From positions 1 through 13,774 of the forward strand of contig CANBUA010000111.1 in assembly GCA_947372535.1 (NCBI GenBank): DNA of 13,774 bases, in the 5' to 3' direction. How positions within the stretch are numbered: position 1 is the stretch's first letter; every line of letters begins with the position of its first letter. The DNA is from Burkholderiales bacterium. Lineage in GTDB: Bacteria; Pseudomonadota; Gammaproteobacteria; Burkholderiales; Burkholderiaceae. This document shows positions 8,149-13,644 of this stretch, one piece after another. The position numbers were made by a program, and so were the translations under genes. The notes under the pieces were generated by a model that did not search any database, was not told where the DNA came from, and saw only the letters and a list, made by a program, of their open reading frames with translations.

Positions 8149-8778
8149 TCAGAAGCGGTACTTGATGCCCAGTGCGGTGATGTCGGTGTCGTTCTTGGCG
8201 CCACCGATGTACTTCAGCTGATGGCGGTCCCAATCGAGCGACAGGCTCCAGTTGCGGTTGAAGTCCCAGCTCACGCCCACGCCGTACGAGGGGCCGAAAC
8301 CGTCTTCATCGCCAGAGGCAGCCAGCACGCCGGTGCCCACCGAAGTCTTGGTCCAGCCATAGGTGCCACCGGCGCGGCCATTGACGCTGAAGCTGGTGCC
8401 CAGGGGAATGGTGCCAGTCAGCACGAGGTTCAGGCCTTTGACTTCGGTCTTGCCGCCATTGCGCTCGGCATCAGCCAATTGCAGGTAGCCCAACTGAATA
8501 CCAAAGTAGGGGCTGAACTTGCCGCCGATGTAGACCTGGAAAGCGCTGTCGGGGTCTTCGCAGACTTGGCCTGCCACGCAAGGACCGTCGATCTCGGCGT
8601 TGCCGCCGGAGATGCCGACGTAGCCCGACGTGGTGTAAGGCAACCACGATTCGCGGTTGGTCTCAAATGCCGAGTTCTGACCATTGGAATAGGCCGACTG
8701 GGCGTTGGCATGGCCCACGTGCATGAGCAGGGCAGCAACGGCCAGGGCGCAATGGTTCAGGCGTGCGAATTTTTTCAT
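8149..8778 (-). CDS. OmpA-like outer-membrane beta-barrel protein
   Basis: 209-aa predicted outer-membrane protein. It has a Sec signal peptide (MKKF, hydrophobic core, cleavage likely after Ala26 in HANA-QS), then alternating amphipathic strands rich in Gly, Tyr and Trp, and a terminal Phe (KYRF) as expected for the BAM recognition signal. Size suits an eight-stranded barrel; no peptidoglycan-binding OmpA C-domain is present. Two Cys in GPCVAGQVC, in a presumed surface loop, could form a disulfide. The start at 8778 is set by AAGGA 8-9 bases upstream and by the signal peptide; a longer frame adds 20 residues without signal character. The gene has the best sigma-54 type promoter of the window and probably shares it with the downstream nucleotidyltransferase gene. 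Ligand or role is unknown. Confidence 0.88.
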   Translation of the reverse strand: MKKFARLNHCALAVAALLMHVGHANAQSAYSNGQNSAFETNRESWLPYTTSGYVGISGGNAEIDGPCVAGQVCEDPDSAFQVYIGGKFSPYFGIQLGYLQLADAERNGGKTEVKGLNLVLTGTIPLGTSFSVNGRAGGTYGWTKTSVGTGVLAASGDEDGFGPSYGVGVSWDFNRNWSLSLDWDRHQLKYIGGAKNDTDITALGIKYRF

Positions 8779-8821
8779 CTTTGTTTCCTTTGAATGACGT
8801 GAAGATTGACAAAAACTCTTT

Positions 8822-8837
8822 GGCAACCGGCGTGCCA
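8822..8837 (-). promoter_or_regulatory. Near-consensus sigma-54 (-24/-12) promoter of the beta-barrel gene
   Basis: On the minus strand the site reads TGGCACG-CCGG-TTGC-C. Every defined consensus position matches except the final weak W. Predicted start near 8811 leaves a leader of about 33 bases before the ATG at 8778. Confidence 0.8.
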
Positions 8838-8860
8838 CGCCTTGAAATCGCCGGTCCGCA

Positions 8861-8876
8861 AGGAATGTCGATTGCT
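8861..8876 (+). promoter_or_regulatory. Probable sigma-54 (-24/-12) promoter of the 71-aa gene
   Basis: Plus strand AGGAATG-TCGA-TTGC-T has exact GG-N10-GC spacing, a perfect -12 block and a weaker -24 block. Predicted start near 8887, about 40 bases before the ATG. It is divergent from the barrel promoter; the two -24 GG pairs are about 26 bases apart. Confidence 0.5.
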
Positions 8877-8890
8877 GGTCTTGTGGTGTT

Positions 8891-8909
8891 GCTGGCAGTT
8901 GTTGTCAGC
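8891..8909 (+). promoter_or_regulatory. 5'-leader stem-loop before the 71-aa gene
   Basis: GCTGGCA-GTTGT-TGTCAGC gives a 7-bp stem in RNA (one G-U pair) with a 5-base loop. It starts a few bases after the predicted transcription start and ends just before the GAGGAG ribosome-binding site. As DNA, the dyad also lies about 80-100 bases upstream of the barrel gene start, a distance typical for an activator site, so the function is ambiguous. Confidence 0.5.
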
Positions 8910-8926
8910 CGGATGAGGAGATCACC

Positions 8927-9142
8927 ATGAGCACGACCAGCATCGGCCACAGCCACCCAGGCATCACCAGTGACATCGGCACCGCGCCCGACAAGGGCAC
9001 GGTCACACCGGGCTCCAACCTGACGGGCGGAGAACACGAAGACGATCCGTCTCCCTTGCCCGTGCCAGGCGAGATGCCTGACCATCCCGAGGAAGGCCCG
9101 GGCAAGACCTTGATCCAGCGGGGAACCTCCATCAGGACTTGA
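8927..9142 (+). CDS. Small acidic, Pro/Gly/His-rich protein of unknown function
   Basis: 71-aa protein, hydrophilic, rich in Pro, Gly, Thr, Ser, Glu, Asp and His, with no hydrophobic segment or Cys; probably disordered. I recognise no family. Support for a real gene is good: GAGGAG lies 6 bases before the ATG, a probable -24/-12 promoter lies upstream, and a strong intrinsic terminator begins about 30 bases after the stop. The sequence has a repetitive feel (DIGTAPDKGT, PLPVPGEMPDHPEEGPG) but no exact repeat. It is transcribed divergently from the barrel gene. Confidence 0.75.
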   Translation: MSTTSIGHSHPGITSDIGTAPDKGTVTPGSNLTGGEHEDDPSPLPVPGEMPDHPEEGPGKTLIQRGTSIRT

Positions 9143-9173
9143 GCCTGCTGCATCGCCAGCAAGTGAAGCCAAG

Positions 9174-9204
9174 AAAAAACCCGGGCGAGGTGCCCGGGTT
9201 TTTT
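9174..9204. terminator. Strong bidirectional intrinsic terminator
   Basis: Stem ACCCGGGC/GCCCGGGT with a GAGGT loop is flanked by six A on the left and six T on the right, so each strand sees a hairpin followed by a U-run. It sits between the convergent 71-aa gene and the DUF1328 gene and should terminate both. Confidence 0.92.
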
Positions 9205-9243
9205 GACGTTCGGACCGATTTGGTTTAAACCGGTCAATGAAGT

Positions 9244-9405
9244 TCATCGTCTGGCCAACCCCAATAGCAGCGAGACCAGAAAGCCCACCAGGAAGACGAT
9301 GAACAGGATCTTGGCAATGCCTGCGGCACCGGCGGCGATCCCGCCAAAACCAAAGACGGCAGCGATCAGGGCGATCACGAAAAACACAGCAGCGTAATAA
9401 AGCAT
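9244..9405 (-). CDS. DUF1328 (UPF0391) small membrane protein
   Basis: 53-aa peptide with two hydrophobic helices around a Gly/Ala-rich turn ([16 protein letters not shown]) and a short basic end (LARR). Pattern and length are typical of the DUF1328/UPF0391 family, inner-membrane peptides often associated with stress conditions but of unknown function. The ATG at 9405 was chosen because AAGGAG lies 8 bases upstream; a longer open frame adds 49 residues without family resemblance. I found no -24/-12 element before it, unlike most neighbours. It may have its own housekeeping or stress promoter in 9406-9621 or be read from the DUF4142 gene 216 bases upstream. Confidence 0.9.
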   Translation of the reverse strand: MLYYAAVFFVIALIAAVFGFGGIAAGAAGIAKILFIVFLVGFLVSLLLGLARR

Positions 9406-9555
9406 CACTTGGCTCCTTCTGACAGAACCCGCTTGATCGGGCCTGTGGCTGTAGTCCGCGATGTGCGAAACCTTGGATGCATCTTGGCCTGACGGGTGGC
9501 CCTTGGCTGTCGGCCGGGGCTGATGGCGGTGGTCGCCAAATGGCGCAAGCATTTG

Positions 9556-9576
9556 TCAGAAAGGCCTCACAGGCCT
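9556..9576 (-). terminator. Weak hairpin terminator after the DUF4142 gene
   Basis: On the minus strand, AGGCCT-GTG-AGGCCT is followed by TTTCT, a short hairpin with a poor T-tract, 46-66 bases after the DUF4142 stop codon. The perfect 12-bp palindrome GTTTTGCAAAAC (9591-9602) lies between the stop and this hairpin. Confidence 0.35.
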
Positions 9577-9621
9577 GTAGAACTGACCGTGTTTTGCAAA
9601 ACCTGCCATCCCCGCGCTTGC

Positions 9622-10401
9622 TCAACCTTTGATCGGCAGCTTCTGCGCGGCATTCAGGTGAGCACGCAAGGTCGGCAAGGTCGCCAGCGTGAAATTGCGC
9701 ACCGACTGGTTGACCGTGTTGTTGCCCACCTGCTCGTACAAGGCGATGCTGTCCTGGTGGTCCTTGATGCCGACGGCCTGCACGAACTGCCGGTCGAACT
9801 CGGCGCCGCTGAGTCGGCTCAGGCTGTCGATGGTTTGCTGGTTCGCCGGCGAGAGCGCTGTCGACAAAGGCACATTCAGGTTGTTCGCCAACTGGCGCAG
9901 GCGCTCGTTGCTGGCGGTGTGATCTTGGGCCAGCATGGCGGCGTAAGACTTGACCGTGCTGTCGTTGGCACGCTCGGCGCCCAGTTGTGCCACACGTGCC
10001 TCGAACAGGCCATCGGCGCTGGTCCGGGTGATGAAGGCCTGCTCTGTGTTCCCAACGGGCCCGGGCGGCGCGTTGGTCTGGTTGCCCGCGCTGGTCGGCT
10101 GAACCTCGGACAAGGCCTCTGGATTGTTGTTGATGTCGGCGTTGGGCAGACCCGTGTCGCTGCCTGGGGCCACAGAGGCGGCAGCGCCATAAGGCTGATT
10201 GCTGGCCATGGTCTCGGAGGGCCTGGCCAAGCCATCTTTGTCGAAAGCAGCCGTGTTGGTCGCCGCCGTCAAGGTGGTGTCGGGGGGCGCGGCCACGGCC
10301 TGCGGCGTGGGCGTGCGGTCGCAGCCTGTGAGGGCAAAGACAGCAGCGGCGCCGATGGCCACCACTGCCCAGCCATACATCGTGGTGGCGTGGATTTTCA
10401 T
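9622..10401 (-). CDS. DUF4142-domain lipoprotein
   Basis: 259-aa predicted lipoprotein. The signal peptide ends in lipobox ALTGC with Cys27 as the lipidated residue. Asp28 follows it; in E. coli an Asp at +2 keeps lipoproteins in the inner membrane, although this rule does not hold in all bacteria. A low-complexity Ala/Pro/Thr/Asn linker (about 30-118) precedes a helical DUF4142 domain (about 120-255) with the typical AQDHTASNERLRQLA stretch and a closing helix LPTLRAHLNAAQKL. DUF4142 is a ferritin-like helical bundle of unknown function, common in stress-induced periplasmic proteins. The ATG at 10401 has AAGGAG 8 bases upstream. It lies 10 bases after the stop of the DUF2383 gene, so the two form an operon. 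Its first codons share a 14-base stretch with the hemerythrin gene. Confidence 0.9.
   Translation of the reverse strand: MKIHATTMYGWAVVAIGAAAVFALTGCDRTPTPQAVAAPPDTTLTAATNTAAFDKDGLARPSETMASNQPYGAAASVAPGSDTGLPNADINNNPEALSEVQPTSAGNQTNAPPGPVGNTEQAFITRTSADGLFEARVAQLGAERANDSTVKSYAAMLAQDHTASNERLRQLANNLNVPLSTALSPANQQTIDSLSRLSGAEFDRQFVQAVGIKDHQDSIALYEQVGNNTVNQSVRNFTLATLPTLRAHLNAAQKLPIKG
10382..10395 (-). repeat. Copy 1 of a 14-base repeat at codons 3-7 (DUF4142 gene)
   Basis: ATCCACGCCACCAC on the minus strand, starting exactly at codon 3 of the lipoprotein gene and encoding IHATT. An identical stretch at the same codon position opens the hemerythrin gene (12872-12885). Confidence 0.7.
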
Positions 10402-10411
10402 GGCGCGCTCC

Positions 10412-10867
10412 TTACATCGTGGCATGAACCTGATCGCGCAGGGCCTTGATGGCATCGTGGTTACGTTGCACGCCCATGAACTGGCGCTCCACCATCGCCC
10501 GCAGCGATTCAGGCAATTGACCCGATGCAAGCGCTTTACGGTAGCGGGTCATGGCCACGTCTTCACCGCGCTCGCATTCATCGAGCATGAATTCGTCGCT
10601 GTAGCCCATCAGGGAGCCGCGCACGGCCACCCAGCCGCGGTGCAGCGCGCCGGAGGTGCTGCCACCGACATCGCCCTTGCCGCCATATTCGATGGCGCGA
10701 TCACGCAATTCATTGGCGGCCAGCTTGCATTGCGCGGCACGGGCCATGAATTGGTCGCGCAGTTCCTGGGCTTCCACGTGCCGGGCGCAGGCGGTGAAGC
10801 CATATTCACCGTCCTTGCAGGTTTCGATGAGGTCGTTGAGTGTTTCGAGGATGTCTTGGTAAGCCAT
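10412..10867 (-). CDS. DUF2383 / PA2169-family four-helix-bundle protein
   Basis: 151-aa soluble helical protein without signal peptide. The family signature LNDLIETCKDGEYGF is at 10-24. Several amphipathic helices follow, including a late Glu-rich helix ECERGEDVAMTRYRKAL (97-113). The family adopts a ferritin-like four-helix bundle and is often found among stress genes; no activity is established that I could assign here. The ATG at 10867 is preceded by AAGGA. It is the first gene of a two-gene operon with the DUF4142 lipoprotein, driven by the -24/-12 element at 10933-10948. A hairpin lies in its leader just before the ribosome-binding site. Confidence 0.92.
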   Translation of the reverse strand: MAYQDILETLNDLIETCKDGEYGFTACARHVEAQELRDQFMARAAQCKLAANELRDRAIEYGGKGDVGGSTSGALHRGWVAVRGSLMGYSDEFMLDECERGEDVAMTRYRKALASGQLPESLRAMVERQFMGVQRNHDAIKALRDQVHATM

Positions 10868-10884
10868 GGTTTCCGTCCTTTCTT

Positions 10885-10901
10885 GCATCAGTGCTTGATG
10901 C
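10885..10901 (-). promoter_or_regulatory. Leader stem-loop before the DUF2383 gene
   Basis: Perfect 6-bp dyad GCATCA-N5-TGATGC in the predicted 5' leader, about 20 bases after the predicted start and just upstream of AAGGA. It could stabilise the mRNA, influence translation or be a protein-binding dyad. Confidence 0.45.
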
Positions 10902-10932
10902 GTTGAGCGCCAGCGCGCACAACCGAAAGGGG

Positions 10933-10948
10933 AGCAGGTGGCGTGCCT
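10933..10948 (-). promoter_or_regulatory. Sigma-54 (-24/-12) promoter of the DUF2383-DUF4142 operon
   Basis: Minus strand AGGCACG-CCAC-CTGC-T: the -24 block is consensus except its first base, the -12 block has one change, and the spacing is exact. Predicted start near 10922, leader about 55 bases. The element lies in the 86-base gap immediately after the permease stop codon. Confidence 0.65.
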
Positions 10949-10953
10949 GAATA

Positions 10954-12279
10954 TCAAGCCAGCTGGCGGGTCGGGCCGGGTTCCGCGACCGGTTCCGCAG
11001 GTGCCACCATGGGGCGCGTGGCCGGTGGCGCCGGGTGCAGCAAAGTGTCCAAACCGGGTTGACTGGCGCACTCGCCATCGACATACAGGCAAATGGATTT
11101 CAAGGCGCGCCGGCGTTTGCACAAGGCGCGCAATCCCAGCAGCAGCGGCACGGCCACCAGGGCGCCACCCAGGCCCCACATCCAGCCCCAGAACATCACG
11201 GACACGAACACGGCCAGGGGGCTCAGGCGCAGGCGCCGGCCCAAAATCCACGGCGTGATGAAACTGCTCTCCAGCACATGCAGGCCCAGGAACACCAGCG
11301 GCGGCATGAGCATGGCCACACTGGCGCCAAAGCTCATGTTGCCCGCCAACAGCAGCATCACACCGACCATGGCAGGGCCCAGGTAAGGCACGAAATTCAA
11401 GAGCGCCACCACGGCCGCCCACAAGAGCGCATTGGGCAGGCCGATGGCGGCCAGCGCCACACCCGCCACGCCGCCCAAGGCCAGGTTGATCAGGCTCATG
11501 GTGCCCAGGAAGAGGCCGATCTCTCGCTGCGCCTGGCGTATGCCGCCCAGCATCAAGGCGCGGTCGCGCGGCCGTTTGACGGACTGGATGACACGCGGCA
11601 ACAGCCACGGCTCGCAGGCCAGCAGAAAGTAGAGCAGGATCACCGTGGAGGCAGCCGACAAAGCAAACGAGAACAGGTGGCCGATCATGGCGCGCGTGAC
11701 GCTCAGGCCCTCGCTGGCCAGCTTTTCCTTGAGCGAATCGGAGGCCGAGGCCGCGGAGGCGACGACGCTGCGGCGGCCATCGCCACTGCTGGTCAATCGG
11801 GCGCTGGGGGGCAGCACCGCCTCGCTGATGCGGTCCAGCGAATCGAGCAGTTGCCCCGCCGTTTTGGGCGCACGGACCACCCAGTCAGCGGCCGGGTTGG
11901 CCAGGGTGCTGCCGATCAAGGCAAAGACGAGCAGCAAGGTGCTCACCACCAGGCCTGCGCCCACCGTCTCGGGAATGCCCAGGCGCTTCAAGCGGTGCAC
12001 CGGCCCGGCCAGCACGAAGGTCAGCGCCAGGGCGATGACCACCGGCAGCAGCACGGCCCCTGCTTCTTTGAGCACGACCAGCAGCACCAGCGCCAGCAAG
12101 GCCTTCAGCGTGCGGCTGGGACGACGTGCCCAGCGCGGCTCGGGCGGATCGTTGGAGGCCGAGTCACTGGCGCGACGCAATGACAACCAGGACAGGCGTC
12201 CAGCCTCGACCTGTGCGGCAGCCACTGGTGCAGGCGCGTCGCAGACAGCCGCGTTCAGGACGTCTTCGGTGGTGTTCAT
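10954..12279 (-). CDS. AI-2E family transporter (PerM/TqsA-like permease)
   Basis: 441-aa polytopic inner-membrane protein. A 50-residue polar N-terminus is followed by paired hydrophobic segments (about 58-95), another around 103-127, a polar loop to about 195, and a C-terminal membrane cluster. Family motifs NFVPYLGP (295-302) and SSFITPWILGRRLRLSPL (338-355) are clear. The C-terminal tail (about 388-441) is soluble, with a Pro/Ala/Glu-rich end including AEPVAEPGP. Members were named for autoinducer-2 export, but many act as ion or small-molecule exporters, so the substrate is open. It starts 54 bases after the hemerythrin stop with no clear promoter in between, so the two are probably co-transcribed from the promoter at 12945-12960. 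Its own ribosome-binding site is weak. Confidence 0.92.
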   Translation of the reverse strand: MNTTEDVLNAAVCDAPAPVAAAQVEAGRLSWLSLRRASDSASNDPPEPRWARRPSRTLKALLALVLLVVLKEAGAVLLPVVIALALTFVLAGPVHRLKRLGIPETVGAGLVVSTLLLVFALIGSTLANPAADWVVRAPKTAGQLLDSLDRISEAVLPPSARLTSSGDGRRSVVASAASASDSLKEKLASEGLSVTRAMIGHLFSFALSAASTVILLYFLLACEPWLLPRVIQSVKRPRDRALMLGGIRQAQREIGLFLGTMSLINLALGGVAGVALAAIGLPNALLWAAVVALLNFVPYLGPAMVGVMLLLAGNMSFGASVAMLMPPLVFLGLHVLESSFITPWILGRRLRLSPLAVFVSVMFWGWMWGLGGALVAVPLLLGLRALCKRRRALKSICLYVDGECASQPGLDTLLHPAPPATRPMVAPAEPVAEPGPTRQLA

Positions 12280-12333
12280 GGCCAGGCTTCAAGCAGCGTT
12301 CAGGCGTGTGTCAGCCGCTTCAAACCAGCCGGC

Positions 12334-12891
12334 TCAATGGCCGGGGCCGAAGCCGTGTTGCTGGCTGCCCAGTTCTTCCATCAACTCGTTGCGGCGCTCC
12401 TGCATTTCATCGAACAGGCCGGCCCAATCGAGCTTGAGGTGCGCGGTGCGGCGCAGGATCTTGTTCTCTTCCTCGCGAATGTGGTGGCGCACGTACTGGC
12501 CCAGCACATTGAAGGTAGCGCTGAACTTGTCGTCGCGCGGGCTCATGCCCTTGAGCTGGTCGATCAGGACCTTCATGGTCTGGTGCTTGATCTGGGCTTC
12601 GTCCAGCAGCTCGACCGAGGCGAAATCGGCCCGAAGTGCCGGGTAGAACACCTGCTCCTTGAGCTGGGCATGGAGTTCCAGCTCAAGGCAAGTTTGCCGC
12701 ACCAGGACTTCGCAGGCGTCATAGTTTTCGCCGCACTCGAGCCGGTCGAGGTCGCGAAATGCCGCTTTGACCAGCTGGTGATCTTCCTTGAGCATGCGAA
12801 TCACCTCCAGCCTGGATTGCGCATTGGTGCGGGCCAGGGTCCGGCGGCGGCGCGGTGCAATCTCGACAAAGGTGGTGGCGTGGATGGTCAT
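12334..12891 (-). CDS. Hemerythrin (HHE) domain protein
   Basis: 185-aa cytosolic protein with a basic N-terminus (APRRRRTLARTN) and an HHE cation-binding four-helix domain. Candidate ligands are His38, His74, Glu79, His103, His137 and Glu141. The second-helix motif reads HAQLKEQVFYP; most relatives I recall have Glu four residues after the His, where this protein has Lys78, so the di-iron site may be altered. Members sense or bind O2, NO or iron, or protect against oxidative stress. The ATG at 12891 was chosen because GGAG lies 6-7 bases upstream and because the longer frame would extend over the promoter region. It is first in a probable operon with the AI-2E permease and divergent from the 102-aa gene. 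Confidence 0.9.
   Translation of the reverse strand: MTIHATTFVEIAPRRRRTLARTNAQSRLEVIRMLKEDHQLVKAAFRDLDRLECGENYDACEVLVRQTCLELELHAQLKEQVFYPALRADFASVELLDEAQIKHQTMKVLIDQLKGMSPRDDKFSATFNVLGQYVRHHIREEENKILRRTAHLKLDWAGLFDEMQERRNELMEELGSQQHGFGPGH
12872..12885 (-). repeat. Copy 2 of a 14-base repeat at codons 3-7 (hemerythrin gene)
   Basis: ATCCACGCCACCAC, identical in sequence and in position from the start codon to the stretch in the DUF4142 gene (10382-10395). The two proteins are otherwise unrelated. Confidence 0.7.
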
Positions 12892-12915
12892 GGGTTCTCC
12901 AAAATAGGTGGGCGA

Positions 12916-12933
12916 GGTGCTTTCCTTCGCACC
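12916..12933 (-). promoter_or_regulatory. Dyad at the 5' end of the hemerythrin transcript
   Basis: Perfect GGTGC-N8-GCACC dyad. On the minus strand it begins at the transcription start predicted for the hemerythrin gene (near 12934), so it could be a 5'-terminal stem-loop. For the divergent 102-aa gene it lies at about -100 to -82, a usual place for an activator site. Confidence 0.45.
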
Positions 12934-12944
12934 GCATGTCCTTG

Positions 12945-12960
12945 GGCAAATGGCGTACCT
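12945..12960 (-). promoter_or_regulatory. Sigma-54 (-24/-12) promoter of the hemerythrin-permease operon
   Basis: Minus strand AGGTACG-CCAT-TTGC-C with exact GG-N10-GC spacing and a perfect TTGC. Predicted start near 12934, leader about 43 bases. Confidence 0.65.
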
Positions 12961-12988
12961 GCCCCCGTGAATGGAGGGGGTGGGTCTG

Positions 12989-13004
12989 CGGCATGGCGAT
13001 TGCC
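12989..13004 (+). promoter_or_regulatory. Sigma-54 (-24/-12) promoter of the 102-aa gene
   Basis: Plus strand CGGCATG-GCGA-TTGC-C with exact GG-N10-GC spacing. Predicted start near 13015, only about 19 bases before the ATG, with AGGAAAC as ribosome-binding site. It is back to back with the hemerythrin promoter. Confidence 0.65.
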
Positions 13005-13033
13005 GCGCTGTTTCAAGACTCTCAGGAAACGCC

Positions 13034-13342
13034 ATGACCTCACAGACCAAGACCCCCGCCCATCCTCAGGAAAAAACCGGATCAAGCCGCCAGGCCGACC
13101 CTGCTGCCAAGGGTGAAACCGTGGTGAGCATCAAGGGCGAGTCCGCCCCCCGCCTGCCGCATGAGCACGACGAGTCCAGCCACAGTCAGGCCAGCGAGCC
13201 TCGCAAGGTGATCCAACAGGCCAAGGCCGACCTGGACCGTGGCTTGGTCGACGCCGATGTTGGCAAGCCCATGAACGAGCTTTACAAGAAATCCTTCAAA
13301 CCCACCCAAGCGAACGCCACGCGCGCCAAGACCGGTCGGTAG
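13034..13342 (+). CDS. Small hydrophilic protein of unknown function (102 aa)
   Basis: Highly charged, Ser/Lys/Glu/His-rich protein without signal peptide or membrane segment. The N-terminal half looks disordered; the C-terminal part (RKVIQQAKADLDRGLVDAD then VGKPMNELYKKSFKP) is helix-prone and resembles the short Asp-x-x-Arg-Gly / Asp-x-Asp-x-Gly motif I associate with small uncharacterised Burkholderiales proteins. That resemblance is from memory and tentative. The ATG at 13034 is preceded by AGGAAAC, and an open frame running further upstream is rejected because it would cross the promoter. It is divergent from the hemerythrin gene and has its own -24/-12 element. Confidence 0.8.
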   Translation: MTSQTKTPAHPQEKTGSSRQADPAAKGETVVSIKGESAPRLPHEHDESSHSQASEPRKVIQQAKADLDRGLVDADVGKPMNELYKKSFKPTQANATRAKTGR

Positions 13343-13439
13343 CTTGGGGCCGGGACATGCAGGATTTGCCGCAAAGCGCACAACCCTGCCGATGCCCCAG
13401 TGGCGTGATCTCGGACAGGCGCATCCACCCAAGGGCACC

Positions 13440-13457
13440 AGGGGCAGGGTCGCCCCT
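13440..13457 (+). terminator. Possible hairpin terminator after the 102-aa gene
   Basis: AGGGGC-AGGGTC-GCCCCT hairpin about 100 bases after the stop, followed by CAAAATG rather than a T-run. Weak candidate. It lies in the 355-base gene-free stretch 13343-13697, which otherwise holds the structures at 13501-13573 and the rpoN-like promoter. Confidence 0.25.
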
Positions 13458-13500
13458 CAAAATGCAACCAAATGTGTCAGCCGTCAGGGAAAAAATTGCC

Positions 13501-13556
13501 TGCTCCCAGAGGGCGGTCCTGGCCGCTCATGGGCAGCAAAACGGGGCTGTTTTTGC
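13501..13556 (+). other. Compound hairpin region upstream of the rpoN-like gene
   Basis: TGCTCCCA (13501-13508) pairs with TGGGCAGCA (13530-13538, one bulged C), enclosing a smaller GCGG/CCGC stem. GCAAAAC (13536-13542) pairs with GTTTTTGC (13549-13556, one bulged T), overlapping the first stem. The second hairpin ends in a T5 run, so this could be the terminator of the 102-aa gene, the end of a small RNA, or an attenuator-like pair of alternative structures. Confidence 0.4.
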
Positions 13557-13573
13557 AATCTGTAGTTATTGCA
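13554..13573. promoter_or_regulatory. Inverted repeat TGCAAT-N8-ATTGCA, candidate activator site
   Basis: Perfect 6-bp inverted repeat with 8-base spacer in an otherwise non-coding stretch. It lies about 100-117 bases upstream of the start predicted for the rpoN-like gene, the usual range for an enhancer-binding protein site. It overlaps the end of the second hairpin. Confidence 0.45.
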
Positions 13574-13644
13574 TCCCGAGCCGGTAAAAGCCACCGGCAC
13601 CCTCAGCGCGGAATGCCTGGCTGAACGCGCGCCGACCCAAAATT

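Noticed and set aside
7158..8165. 335-codon plus-strand frame opposite the Q-rich and nucleotidyltransferase genes
   Set aside because: Antisense to genes with good ribosome-binding sites, promoters and motifs; no recognisable domain.
8806..8811. TTGACA on the plus strand as a sigma-70 -35 box
   Set aside because: No -10-like hexamer at 16-18 bases downstream; the base run there is GC-rich and belongs to the sigma-54 element.
8821..8836. The barrel promoter read on the plus strand as a second sigma-54 promoter (TGGCAAC-CGGC-GTGC)
   Set aside because: GG-N10-GC spacing is kept because the consensus is partly palindromic, but the -12 block lacks TTGC and the distance to the 71-aa gene is less suitable than for the element at 8861-8876.
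9406..9621. Possible sigma-54 promoter for the DUF1328 gene
   Set aside because: I checked the minus strand by eye and found only near misses with wrong spacing (for example N9).
9496..10449. 317-codon plus-strand frame opposite the DUF4142 gene
   Set aside because: Shadow of the lipoprotein gene, whose lipobox and domain are clear.
10971..11002. Direct repeat GGTTCCGC x2 near the 3' end of the permease gene
   Set aside because: Explained by the coded Pro/Ala/Glu repeat AEPVAEP in the C-terminal tail.
11035..12183. 382-codon plus-strand frame opposite the permease gene
   Set aside because: Gln/His/Gly-rich composition typical of an antisense shadow of a hydrophobic membrane protein.
12280..12333. 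GG-N10-GC spacing match before the AI-2E permease gene
   Set aside because: The bases around it (CGGCTGG-TTTG-AAGC) do not resemble the -24/-12 consensus; co-transcription with the hemerythrin gene is simpler.
13357..13587. 76-codon plus-strand frame in the gap before the rpoN-like gene
   Set aside because: No ribosome-binding site, Cys/Arg/Pro-rich chance composition, and it runs through the hairpins and dyad.
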